A stretch of 64,000 bases of DNA from positions 4,267,001 through 4,331,000 of the forward strand of contig NZ_CP086106.1 of NCBI RefSeq assembly GCF_016765655.2. The letters are read 5' to 3'. Origin of the DNA: Skermanella mucosa. GTDB taxonomy: Bacteria; Pseudomonadota; Alphaproteobacteria; Azospirillales; Azospirillaceae. Below, piece after piece: positions 43,357 through 51,662 of the stretch. The position numbers were made by a program, and so were the translations under genes. How positions within the stretch are numbered: position 1 is the first letter of the stretch; every line of letters starts with the position of its first letter. Below the pieces are notes generated by a model. The model was not told the DNA's origin. It did no database searches and saw only the letters and a list, made by a program, of their open reading frames with translations.

Positions 43357-43431
43357 GCCGGCTTAGCACAGTGGTAGTGCAGCGGTTTTGTAAACCGAAG
43401 GTCGGGGGTTCAAATCCCTCAGCCGGCACCA
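43357..43431 (+). tRNA. tRNA-Thr (anticodon TGT)
   Basis: This is a 75-base cloverleaf with encoded CCA (43429-43431). The acceptor arms are GCCGGCT and AGCCGGC, the anticodon loop is TTTGTAA, and the T-arm contains GGGTTCAAATCCC. It stands alone on the plus strand, followed by an orphan lipoprotein gene on the other strand. Confidence 0.97.
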
Positions 43432-43471
43432 GTCGAACACAGCGGCCTTTCGGAGTCGCGACTGCACTGAC

Positions 43472-44167
43472 TCAGGCTTTTCCGCCGACGATGGCCGATA
43501 CGCTCCTGTTCCGGTCATCCTTGCCGGTCGCCACGACTCCCCCGTTGCTGCCGGTGGTTTCAAAGGTGCCGTCGGCGCCCAGCCCGTTCTCGCAGCGCAG
43601 GAACCAGCTTCCCTTGTTCTTGTTCATCTTCTCTTCCGTGAAGCTGTAATAACCTCTGCATTTTGTCTGGTCGGTCATCACCAGTTCGATCGCGCCGGTG
43701 CGGCCATGTTCCTTGAATTCCATGATGCCAGACATGAGTGCCGTATAGCCTTCCCAGGTGAATGCCATGGGACGGATACCCTGGGCGGTAGCGGTTCGCT
43801 CCGCGTCGGACCGGGGCAAAGATTTGGAGAAATCGATCTGTTCCTTGTTCCAGACATACTTGCCTCCCCGGGCATAGATCAAGCAGCGCTTGCCGGGGTT
43901 CTTACTTTCGCAGGAATACAAAGCGACGGTCTCGTCATCACCCGAACACCTGATATCGTTGCAGTACGAGTAGCCATAGCTGCTGCCGTCCGGCGTCACC
44001 GCGAAGACTCCGGGGGTGCCCTTCTCCGACCATACCTTGAGCGCCTTCTCCACCCTCGGGCTCAGATCAAGCGGAGCCTCCGCGAACTGATACCCACCCC
44101 CACACCCTGAAAGCACGAGGACCGCCAAAGACAGACCTTTCTGAAATGAATTAGTTATCAATCTCAT
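43472..44167 (-). CDS. Predicted lipoprotein of unknown function
   Basis: This 231-residue protein has an N-terminal lipoprotein signal with lipobox LSGC (LAVLVLSGCGGG), so it should be anchored by a lipidated Cys. The mature part contains several Cys pairs (SYCNDIRCSGDD, YSCESKNPGKRCLIY, TKCRGYYSF, WFLRCENG), possibly disulfides. I do not recognise a family. The start ATG at 44167 has GGAG six bases upstream. Its codon use is less GC-biased than that of the neighbours. It lies directly after tRNA-Thr, which is compatible with acquisition, though no integrase or repeat is seen. Confidence 0.7.
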   Translation of the reverse strand: MRLITNSFQKGLSLAVLVLSGCGGGYQFAEAPLDLSPRVEKALKVWSEKGTPGVFAVTPDGSSYGYSYCNDIRCSGDDETVALYSCESKNPGKRCLIYARGGKYVWNKEQIDFSKSLPRSDAERTATAQGIRPMAFTWEGYTALMSGIMEFKEHGRTGAIELVMTDQTKCRGYYSFTEEKMNKNKGSWFLRCENGLGADGTFETTGSNGGVVATGKDDRNRSVSAIVGGKA

Positions 44168-44442
44168 GTTTTTCTCCATTCCACGCACTGCATTATTTTA
44201 CGCGCACGGTCGATCATACCCAGGTGCACCGATAATTTCTTAGCACATACTGCGTAAAGCGAATGGCATGGTTTTCAGTGTCAGAAGACGGGCCATGCAA
44301 CAGTCGGGTTCCACCGCCCGCCGGCGCACCGCGGCCGTCTGGAACCAACCCCCCGCCCGCTCGTTGATGTCCCCGGACGCGCGCCACGCCGCGCATCCGC
44401 AGACATTTCTTCGACAAACAGCAACAGGCGCAGGGAACCCCA

Positions 44443-44817
44443 ATGGCCGACCGCGAAACGGACCGCGATATGGGCGCGGCGCACGATGCAGCCTCACGCC
44501 CCGATCCCGCCAAGACAGCCAGTGCCGACCCGATGGAGCGCGGCCATCTCCGGGACCAGATCGACAGCGGCAAGTTCCGCGACAAGGTGGCGGCACCCGA
44601 TCCGGCCACATCTCCGCTCGGCACCGACGACGAAGCGGCCGGCGTGCCGACCCCGGCCGCGAAGGTCCAGTACGAAAGCCCGGCCGCACCGGCCCATGCC
44701 CCGGCGAATTCCCATTCGCGGGATACGCCGCCGAGCCATCTCGGCCCGATGATCGCCGCCGGCATCGTCGTCGCCGCGTTCGTCATCGGGTTCATCATGA
44801 TCTTCTCGGCCGGCTGA
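44443..44817 (+). CDS. Small single-pass membrane protein, hypothetical
   Basis: This 124-residue protein has a long, charged and Pro/Ala-rich N-terminal region of about 100 residues with no clear fold, then a single C-terminal membrane helix (MIAAGIVVAAFVIGFIMIFS). It is probably tail-anchored in the inner membrane. AGGGA precedes the ATG. No family is recognised. It is 160 bases upstream of the saccharide cluster, but nothing in the sequence shows that it belongs to it. Confidence 0.6.
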   Translation: MADRETDRDMGAAHDAASRPDPAKTASADPMERGHLRDQIDSGKFRDKVAAPDPATSPLGTDDEAAGVPTPAAKVQYESPAAPAHAPANSHSRDTPPSHLGPMIAAGIVVAAFVIGFIMIFSAG

Positions 44818-44977
44818 GCGGCCTTAGCCGCCCGCCCCGATCCCGACGGCTCGCCGGAAGATCATAGGCGAGCCGTCCTACGCCTCTGCGCCGCACCATA
44901 CCCCGAAAGGGGGATTGGAACATCGACCGGCCGGATCCCGTTCTCCTCCTGGAAGAAAATCCGGGGAAAACAATCTT

Positions 44978-46096
44978 ATGTCAAAAAAGATACTCATCAC
45001 TGGCGGAGCCGGCTTCATAGGCTCGCATCTGGCCGACGAACTCATTGCCGCCGGCCATGAAGTCCGGGTTTTGGACAATTTATCCGAGCAGGTCCACGGC
45101 ACCAGCGGCGCCCGGCCGGAGTATCTGAGCCGTGACATCGAGCTGCGCGTCGGCGACGTGCGCGATCCGGCCGCGGTCAAGTCCGCGCTGCAAGGCATCG
45201 ATGCCGTCTATCACTTCGCCGCCATGGTCGGCGTGGGCCAGAGCATGTACCAGGTCGACGACTATGTCGGCGTCAACGATCTCGGCACCGCAGTGCTGCT
45301 CCAGGCGCTGATCGAGCGGCCTGTCGAGCGGCTGGTGGTCGCCAGCAGCATGAGCATCTACGGCGAAGGGCTGTATCGCGACATCAGGGGCGAGATCGTC
45401 ACCCCGGCCGAACGCAGCCTTTCCAGGCTGAAGGACGGAATGTGGGAGCCGCTCGGCCCGGACGGCGGCGAGATCACCCCTGTCCCGACGACGGAGGACA
45501 AGGCGCCGACGCTGTCGTCGATCTATGCGCTCAACAAATATGTGCAGGAGCGCATGTGCCTGATGATCGGGCAGGCCTATAATATCCCGACCGTCGCGAT
45601 GCGCTTCTTCAACGTGTTCGGCACCCGCCAGGCCCTTTCCAACCCCTATACGGGCGTGCTCGCGATCTTCGCCTCCCGGCTGCTCAACGGCAATCCGCCG
45701 ATGATCTTCGAGGACGGGCTGCAGCGCCGTGACTTCGTCCATGTGGCCGACGTGGCGCGCGCCTGCCATCTGGCGCTGAACGCCAGGGACGCCGCGGGCC
45801 AGGTCTTCAATGTCGGCAGCGGCGACAGCTACAGCGTGGTCGAGGTGGCGGAGCAACTCGCCGCCTCGCTCGGCAAGTCGCGCATCGCGCCGACGCTGAC
45901 CAGGAAGTTCCGCGTCGGCGACATCCGGCACTGCTTCGCCGACATCGGCAAGGCTCAGCGGCTACTGGGCTACCGGCCGGAGACGTCGCTGGCCGACGGC
46001 ATGGTCGAGCTGGCGGCCTGGCTCGACGGCCAGATCGCGGTGGACCGCGTAGATCAGGCGAGCCGTGAGCTGGCGGCCAGAGGATTGGCCGTATGA
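44978..46096 (+). CDS. NAD-dependent sugar epimerase/dehydratase
   Basis: This 372-residue extended SDR enzyme has the NAD site ILITGGAGFIGSHLADEL at the N-terminus and the active-site pair Y186 and K190 (SIYALNKYVQE). GTRQALSNPYTGVLAIFASR and RRDFVHVADVA are typical of nucleotide-sugar epimerases. It probably converts an NDP-sugar, but the substrate is not evident. It starts the seven-gene cluster, and its TGA overlaps the next ATG (ATGA). The ATG at 44978 is chosen since the Rossmann strand begins at once. An upstream in-frame start at 44915 would add 21 unconserved residues. Confidence 0.88.
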   Translation: MSKKILITGGAGFIGSHLADELIAAGHEVRVLDNLSEQVHGTSGARPEYLSRDIELRVGDVRDPAAVKSALQGIDAVYHFAAMVGVGQSMYQVDDYVGVNDLGTAVLLQALIERPVERLVVASSMSIYGEGLYRDIRGEIVTPAERSLSRLKDGMWEPLGPDGGEITPVPTTEDKAPTLSSIYALNKYVQERMCLMIGQAYNIPTVAMRFFNVFGTRQALSNPYTGVLAIFASRLLNGNPPMIFEDGLQRRDFVHVADVARACHLALNARDAAGQVFNVGSGDSYSVVEVAEQLAASLGKSRIAPTLTRKFRVGDIRHCFADIGKAQRLLGYRPETSLADGMVELAAWLDGQIAVDRVDQASRELAARGLAV

Positions 46097-48018
46097 TGGG
46101 CGACCGGGATACCCCCAGGGATCTGCCCGCAACCATGCCAGGCTTCACCGAGACCTTCCGACCCGACGACCGGGACGGCGCCGAACGGACCGTGGCGACG
46201 CTGAAGCAGCTGGGCGTCCGCCGCCTGCGCGTTCCGGTCGGTGACGACGCCCCGGCCGATGGCTGGTGCGGCTGGCTGCTCCCGCGCCTCGCGGCGGAAT
46301 TCGACCTGCTGCCGGCCCTCGCCCTCGGCGAGCCCGATGCAGTCGGTGGTATCGGAAAACTCCTGGCGGCCTTGCCCGCCCTGGAGTGGGTCGAGATCGC
46401 CGCCGCGCCGGGACGATCGCCGGCCATCGCGGAGGCCGCCGCCACGATCCGGCGGGACGGCCGCAAGGTGGTGCTGAGCGGCCTGGGTCCGGCGGCCCTG
46501 GAACTCCTCGCCCGGCAGGGCGGCCTCGACGACATCGACGCCGTCGGCATCGGGGCGTTCCCCGGCACCGGCGACACCTCCTGGCCGGGTTGGGAAGCGG
46601 TCGTCGGGGAATACGCGCAGGCTGTGGCCGCGACCGGCCGCGCTCCCGCCCTGTGGATCACCGGCACCGGCTTCTCCACCTGGCGCCATGACGAGCGCGG
46701 CCAGATCAGGGCCTTCCTCGCCGCGACCGAGGCCCCGGCGGACCGGGTCTACTGGTCGTCGCTCCAGGACCTCGCCCCGGACGAGGCCAGCGCCCAGGGC
46801 TTCCACGCGGACGAGCGAGATTACGCGCTGGGCGTGCTCCGCGCCGATGGTTCGCCCAAGCTGCTCGGCCGACTGCTGGAGCGGGGCGGCATCGCGGCGG
46901 TCCGGTCGGTGGACCGCCTGGGCCGTCCCGGTTCGCCCCGTCCGGCGACGGGCAGCACGGGCAAGCCCGTCGTCATCACGGGCGGTGCCGGCTTCATCGG
47001 GACCAACCTGGCCGACCGACTGGTCCGCGAGGGCCATCGGGTCATCGTCTACGACAACCTGTCGCGCCCCGGCGTCGAGCAGAACATCGACTGGCTGAAA
47101 TCGACCCACGGCAGCGCCGTCAGTTTCGAACTAGCCGACATCCGCGATCCCCACGTGCTCCGCGAGGCGGTCGCCCAGGCCGGCAAGATGTTCCACTTCG
47201 CGGCCCAGGTCGCCGTGACCACCAGCCTGGTGGACCCGATCACCGATTTCGAGATCAACGCCCGGGGCACGGTGAACCTGCTGGAGGCGATGCGGGCCCA
47301 GGCCGAGCCGCCTCCCCTGGTGTTCACCTCGACCAACAAAGTCTACGGCAAGCTGGCCGACCTGGAGCTGCGGCTGGAAGCCGAGCGCTACGCCCCGGCC
47401 GACCCGGAGATCCGCGCCCGCGGCATCGACGAGTCGCGTCCGCTGGACTTCTACAGTCCCTACGGCGCGTCGAAGGGCAGCGCCGACCAGTATGTGCTGG
47501 ACTATTCCCGTACCTACGACCTGCCGACCGTGGTCTTCCGCATGAGCTGCATCTACGGTCCCCACCAGTTCGGCACCGAGGACCAGGGCTGGGTCGCCCA
47601 TTTCCTGATCCGCGCGCTGGACGGGGAACCGATCACCCTGTACGGCGACGGCTGCCAAGTCCGCGACATCCTGTTCGTCGAGGATCTGGTCGACGCCTTC
47701 CTCGCCGCGCAGGAACATATGCCGGCGATCCGGGGGCAGGCTTTCAACATCGGCGGCGGACCCGCGAACGCGACCAGCCTGGTCGAGCTGCTGGAAAGGA
47801 TCGGATCGGCCTCCGGCCGCCATCCCGACATCAGCTTCGGCCCCTGGCGGCCGGGCGACCAGCTTTATTACGTCTCCGACACGGCCAAGTTCGCCGCCGC
47901 CACCGGATGGCGGGCGCGGGTCGGGATCGCCGAGGGAATCGCGCGCCTGTCCGGCTGGCTGACCGAAAACCGTATCGCCGGCGCCGAGGCGCCCGTCCTG
48001 AGGAGGGCGGCATCATGA
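46093..48018 (+). CDS. Fusion: glycoside-hydrolase-like domain plus NAD-dependent epimerase
   Basis: This 641-residue two-part protein has N-terminal residues 1 to about 285 that resemble a TIM-barrel glycoside hydrolase (GWCGWLLPRLAAEFDLLPAL; APALWITGTGFSTWRHDERG; RVYWSSLQDL). The place where clan-A enzymes often carry the nucleophile Glu reads ITGTGF, so activity is doubtful. From about residue 293 an extended SDR domain follows (VVITGGAGFIGTNLADRL; YGASKGSADQY with Y457 and K461; FRMSCIYGPHQFGTEDQGWV), close to CDP-paratose/tyvelose 2-epimerases. It is coupled to both neighbours by ATGA overlaps. The fusion suggests that one protein both makes and trims or senses the sugar; this is inference. 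Confidence 0.8.
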   Translation: MMGDRDTPRDLPATMPGFTETFRPDDRDGAERTVATLKQLGVRRLRVPVGDDAPADGWCGWLLPRLAAEFDLLPALALGEPDAVGGIGKLLAALPALEWVEIAAAPGRSPAIAEAAATIRRDGRKVVLSGLGPAALELLARQGGLDDIDAVGIGAFPGTGDTSWPGWEAVVGEYAQAVAATGRAPALWITGTGFSTWRHDERGQIRAFLAATEAPADRVYWSSLQDLAPDEASAQGFHADERDYALGVLRADGSPKLLGRLLERGGIAAVRSVDRLGRPGSPRPATGSTGKPVVITGGAGFIGTNLADRLVREGHRVIVYDNLSRPGVEQNIDWLKSTHGSAVSFELADIRDPHVLREAVAQAGKMFHFAAQVAVTTSLVDPITDFEINARGTVNLLEAMRAQAEPPPLVFTSTNKVYGKLADLELRLEAERYAPADPEIRARGIDESRPLDFYSPYGASKGSADQYVLDYSRTYDLPTVVFRMSCIYGPHQFGTEDQGWVAHFLIRALDGEPITLYGDGCQVRDILFVEDLVDAFLAAQEHMPAIRGQAFNIGGGPANATSLVELLERIGSASGRHPDISFGPWRPGDQLYYVSDTAKFAAATGWRARVGIAEGIARLSGWLTENRIAGAEAPVLRRAAS

Positions 48019-49319
48019 AGTTCGCCCTGATCAACCCGAACTGGAACTTCGACGGCAGCATCTATTTCGGCTGCCGCGAGCCGCACCTGCCGCTGGAGTA
48101 CGGCTACTCCAAGGCCCTGATCGAGCGCGCCGGCCACGAGGCGGTGATCATCGACGGCCAGCTGATGGACCTCGACCTGGACGGGATTCGCGCCAGGGTC
48201 GCCGAGTACGCGCCCGACTTCACCGTGGTCACCACCGCGCCCAGCTACCTGTTCTGGCGCTGCGCCCCGCCGGAACTGCGGATCCCGCAGGAGGTGCTGA
48301 AGGCGGTCGGAGACGTCGGCGGGACGCTGGTCGCGGTCGGGCCGCACGGCTCGACCACGCCGCGGGCGGCCTATGCCAAGCTGGGGGTCGACGTGGTCGT
48401 GATGGGCGAGTGCGAGGAACTTCTTCCCCGCCTCGCCGACGAGTCGTGGGACGCCATCCCGTCGATCTGCTTCGGGCCGCGCGACAACCCCAAGGTCAAC
48501 GGCGGCCCCTTCGCCTCGCGCTTCACCGATCTGCCGGCGCTGTCCTGGCCCGACGAGTGGGTCACCCGCCACCATCACCACCATCACCGTTTCGACATCG
48601 ATCCGAATGGTCCCCGGCCCGGTCCGGGAGGGGAGATGGAGACCTCGCGCGGGTGCCCCTACCGCTGCTCCTTCTGCGCCAAGGAGAATTTCCGCGACAA
48701 GTACCGCAAGCGCCCGCTCCCCGTCGTCCTGGAGGAGCTGGACAGGCTGATCGCGCAGGGCGTCGAGTATGTCTATTTCATCGACGAGATCTTCCTGCCC
48801 AACGCCGAGCTGCTGGAAGCGCTGGTCGAACGCAGGATCAAGTTCGGCGTCCAGACCCGCATCGACCTGTGGAAGGAGCCGATGCTGGAGCTGCTCGGCC
48901 GGGCCGGCTGCGTCTCGATCGAGGCGGGAGTCGAGAGCCTGACGCCGGAGGGGCGCCAGGCACTGGACAAGAACTGCCGCATGTCGACCGAGGAGCTGAC
49001 CGACCGGCTGATCTTCGCCAAGCGGCACGTCGCCTTCGTCCAGGCCAACCTGATCGAGGCCGGCACCGACGACGACGGCATGGTCGAAGCGTGGCGGAAA
49101 CGGCTGCTGGAACACGGCGTCTGGGCCAACGAGCCCGTGCCGCTGTTCCCCTATCCCGGCTCGCCGGACTACCGGAAGCTCTGGGGCCTGCCGGACGACC
49201 AGGCGTGGGAACGCGCCCTCGACCACTACCTGACCCACCACGTGGATTTCAGCGACATCCAGGACCAGCGCCCGCTGCCGCTGCGCGAACTGGAGCTGGC
49301 CGCCCCGGACATGCGCTGA
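48015..49319 (+). CDS. B12-binding-domain radical SAM protein of the saccharide cluster
   Basis: This 434-residue protein has a cobalamin-binding-like N-terminal domain (residues 1 to about 140, FALINPNW ... VVVMGECEELLPRLAD). There is no DxHxxG lower-ligand motif. A radical SAM domain follows with C214, C218 and C221 (RGCPYRCSFCAKENF) holding the [4Fe-4S] cluster. A natural run of six histidines (residues 186-191, flanked by Arg) joins the two domains. It starts by ATGA overlap with the epimerase fusion. Such enzymes often do methylations or rearrangements on unactivated carbons, so a sugar or lipid-linked sugar may be the substrate. I recall similar proteins in a rhizobial polysaccharide cluster (the rhizo-twelve type), which I could not verify. 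Confidence 0.85.
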   Translation: MKFALINPNWNFDGSIYFGCREPHLPLEYGYSKALIERAGHEAVIIDGQLMDLDLDGIRARVAEYAPDFTVVTTAPSYLFWRCAPPELRIPQEVLKAVGDVGGTLVAVGPHGSTTPRAAYAKLGVDVVVMGECEELLPRLADESWDAIPSICFGPRDNPKVNGGPFASRFTDLPALSWPDEWVTRHHHHHHRFDIDPNGPRPGPGGEMETSRGCPYRCSFCAKENFRDKYRKRPLPVVLEELDRLIAQGVEYVYFIDEIFLPNAELLEALVERRIKFGVQTRIDLWKEPMLELLGRAGCVSIEAGVESLTPEGRQALDKNCRMSTEELTDRLIFAKRHVAFVQANLIEAGTDDDGMVEAWRKRLLEHGVWANEPVPLFPYPGSPDYRKLWGLPDDQAWERALDHYLTHHVDFSDIQDQRPLPLRELELAAPDMR

Positions 49320-49321
49320 CC

Positions 49322-50494
49322 ATGGTTCCCGCATCGGGCTCTCCGCGCAGAGTGTTGATGACGGCCGACGCCGTCGGCGGCGTCTGGGACTATGCCCTGG
49401 AACTGGCCGGCGGTCTGGCGCGGCGCGGTGTCCGCGTTACCCTGGCGGTGATGGGGCCGGCGCCTTCCCCGGCGCAGCGCGCCCGGGCGGTCGCGATCCC
49501 CGGCCTGGGGCTGCACCACGGCGATTTCAGGCTGGAATGGATGGAGCGTCCGGAAGACGACCTGACCGCCGCCGGCGACTGGCTGCTCGACCTTGCGGAG
49601 CGCGTGGCGCCCGATCTGGTCCATCTCAACGGCTATGCCCATGCGGCGCTGCCTTGGGGACGGCCGGTCGTCGCGGTCGCCCATTCCTGCGTGCTGTCCT
49701 GGTGGCAGGCCGTCCACGGATGTCCGGCCCCGGCGGAGTGGCGGCCCTATGCCGGGCGGGTCGCGGCCGGCCTGGCGTCGGCGGATCGGGTGGTGGCCCC
49801 GACCCAGGCCATGCTCGACGCGCTGGAAACCCATTACGGGCCGGTCCCGCACGGCCGCGTGGTCTGGAACGGACGGGACGGAGGCGCGTGGCACCCCCGG
49901 CCGGACCGGGAGCCCACGGTCATCAGCGTGGGGCGGATCTGGGACGAGGCCAAGAACATCCGCGCCCTCGACGGCGTCGCCGCCGGACTGGACTGGCCGG
50001 TGGTGGTCGCCGGCTCCTGGCGGCACCCGGACGGGCGGCACCCGGACGGGCGGAGCCCGGAAGGCGATGCCCTGCCGGCGAACCTGCGGCTCCTGGGCCA
50101 TCTCCGCCCCGACGAGCTGGCCGACCGGTACGGACGGGCGGCGGTCTTCGCCCTGCCCGCCCGGTACGAGCCGTTCGGACTGTCGATCCTGGAGGCCGCG
50201 CTGTCCGGCTGCGCCCTGGTGCTGGGCGACGTGCCGAGCCTGCGCGAGCTGTGGACCGGAGCCGCGGTTTTCGTCGCCCCGGACGATCCGGCCGCCCTGG
50301 CGCGCGAACTGCGGCGGATGGCCGCGGATCCCGCACACCTGCTGGCGCTCGCCACCGCCGCGCGCCAGCGCGCACGCAGTTATGGCACGGAACGCATGGT
50401 CGCGCGTTATCTCGACGTCTATGCCGACCTGCTGGACGCGCCGCGCTCGATCCCGCTTCACCGCGATGGCGCCGCCGTACCGCTGGAACGCTGA
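49322..50494 (+). CDS. GT4-type glycosyltransferase of the saccharide cluster
   Basis: This 390-residue GT-B enzyme has the N-terminal TADAVGGVWDYALELAGGLARRG acceptor-side motif, donor-side VISVGRIWDEAKNIRAL, and PARYEPFGLSILEAALSGC, where the two Glu of the EX7E motif lie. Enzymes like this use nucleotide sugars with retention. It starts two bases after the radical SAM gene, so it belongs to the operon. An in-frame 15-base tandem repeat (RHPDG RHPDG RSPEG) interrupts the donor domain near residue 235. That insertion may vary in length between strains. Confidence 0.87.
   Translation: MVPASGSPRRVLMTADAVGGVWDYALELAGGLARRGVRVTLAVMGPAPSPAQRARAVAIPGLGLHHGDFRLEWMERPEDDLTAAGDWLLDLAERVAPDLVHLNGYAHAALPWGRPVVAVAHSCVLSWWQAVHGCPAPAEWRPYAGRVAAGLASADRVVAPTQAMLDALETHYGPVPHGRVVWNGRDGGAWHPRPDREPTVISVGRIWDEAKNIRALDGVAAGLDWPVVVAGSWRHPDGRHPDGRSPEGDALPANLRLLGHLRPDELADRYGRAAVFALPARYEPFGLSILEAALSGCALVLGDVPSLRELWTGAAVFVAPDDPAALARELRRMAADPAHLLALATAARQRARSYGTERMVARYLDVYADLLDAPRSIPLHRDGAAVPLER
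50021..50065 (+). repeat. In-frame 15-base tandem repeat within the GT4 gene
   Basis: CGGCACCCGGACGGG occurs twice exactly (50021-50035 and 50036-50050), followed by a diverged third copy, CGGAGCCCGGAAGGC (50051-50065). It encodes RHPDG-RHPDG-RSPEG. Copy-number change would keep the frame. Confidence 0.85.
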
Positions 50495-50503
50495 CTCGAC
50501 GCC

Positions 50504-50535
50504 GTTCTTCAAGCCAAGCGTTCTTCAAGCCAAGC
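50504..50535 (+). repeat. Perfect 16-base tandem duplication before the first CgeB-like gene
   Basis: GTTCTTCAAGCCAAGC is repeated exactly at 50504-50519 and 50520-50535, just upstream of a GGAG ribosome binding site (50536-50539). It makes most of the 49-base gap between two otherwise tightly packed genes. Confidence 0.85.
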
Positions 50536-50543
50536 GGAGACCC

Positions 50544-51662
50544 ATGCGCTTCGTCTATTTCACCCATTCGCTGGTGTCCGACTGGAATCACGGCAACGCC
50601 CACTTCCTGCGCGGCGTGATCCGGGAACTGACCGCCCGCGGCCATCAGGTCCAGGTGTTCGAGCCGCGCAACGGCTGGAGCCTGCAGAACCTGATCGCCG
50701 ACCAGGGAGCCGAGGCGGTCGCCCGCTTCGCCGCCGTCTTCCCCGGCTTCGGCTCCACCAGCTACGATCCTGCCACCCTGGACCTGGACCGCGCGCTGGA
50801 CGGTGCCGATGTCGTGATCGTCCACGAATGGAACGACCATGACCTGGTGGCGAACATCGGCCGCAAGCGGGCCGCCGGCGGGCGCTTCCAGCTGCTGTTC
50901 CACGATACCCATCATCGTTCCGTCACCGATCCGAAGTCGATGGCGGCCTACGACCTGACGGCGTACGACGGCGTGCTGGCCTACGGCGCCGTGATCCGGG
51001 AGATCTATCTCAGCATGGGCTGGGGCCGGCGCGCCTGGACCTGGCACGAGGCGGCGGACACCGCCCTGTTCCGCCCGCTGCCCGGCCGCCCCCGCGAGGG
51101 CGACCTGGTGTGGGTCGGCAATTGGGGCGACGGCGAGCGCTCGATCGAGCTGGGCGAGTTCCTGTTGCTGCCGATCCGCCAGCTCAAGCTGAAGGCGCGG
51201 ATCCACGGCGTGCGCTATCCCGCCGACGCCAAGGCGGCCATCGCGCTGGCCGGGGCCGAGTATGCCGGATACCTGCCCAACCACGAGGCCCCCGAGGCCT
51301 TCGCCCGGTTCCCGGTGACGGTCCACGTGCCGCGGCGCCCCTATGTCGAGACGCTGCGCGGCATCCCGACCATCCGCCCCTTCGAGGCCCTGGCCTGCGG
51401 CATCCCGCTGGTCTGCTCGCCCTGGGACGACGCCGAGGGACTGTTCCGCCCCGGCAGCGACTACCTGATAGCCCGTGACGGTACCGAAATGACCAAGCAC
51501 CTCCGAGATGTCCTCAACGATCTCGACCTCGCCGCATCGCTCGCGCGGAGCGGCTACGAGACGATCCAGTCCCGTCACACCTGCGGCCACCGGGTCGACG
51601 AGCTGCTGGAGATCTGCCGCGGCCTGAAGCAGGAAAGACCCCTGTTGCAGGAGGCCCGCTGA
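50544..51662 (+). CDS. CgeB-like glycosyltransferase 1
   Basis: This 372-residue protein of the CgeB/GT-B type starts RFVYFTHSLVSDWNHGNAHF and continues RGVIRELTARGHQVQVFEPR, with a C-terminal donor half containing IPTIRPFEALACGIPLVCSPW and ending in a family-typical HTCGHRVDELLEI. These proteins are predicted glycosyltransferases; the donor is unknown. GGAG lies four bases before the ATG. It is the first of three related genes in a row, suggesting sequential sugar additions to one chain. The next gene overlaps its stop by one base. Confidence 0.8.
   Translation: MRFVYFTHSLVSDWNHGNAHFLRGVIRELTARGHQVQVFEPRNGWSLQNLIADQGAEAVARFAAVFPGFGSTSYDPATLDLDRALDGADVVIVHEWNDHDLVANIGRKRAAGGRFQLLFHDTHHRSVTDPKSMAAYDLTAYDGVLAYGAVIREIYLSMGWGRRAWTWHEAADTALFRPLPGRPREGDLVWVGNWGDGERSIELGEFLLLPIRQLKLKARIHGVRYPADAKAAIALAGAEYAGYLPNHEAPEAFARFPVTVHVPRRPYVETLRGIPTIRPFEALACGIPLVCSPWDDAEGLFRPGSDYLIARDGTEMTKHLRDVLNDLDLAASLARSGYETIQSRHTCGHRVDELLEICRGLKQERPLLQEAR

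Noticed and set aside
43357-44442. A genomic island with an attachment site at tRNA-Thr
   Set aside because: No integrase and no direct repeat of the tRNA 3' end was found in the following DNA. It is kept only as a weak possibility in the findings.
48570-48587. The six-His run as vector or tag contamination
   Set aside because: It is internal to a conserved-looking gene, with native sequence and mixed codons on both sides and no linker or cloning site.
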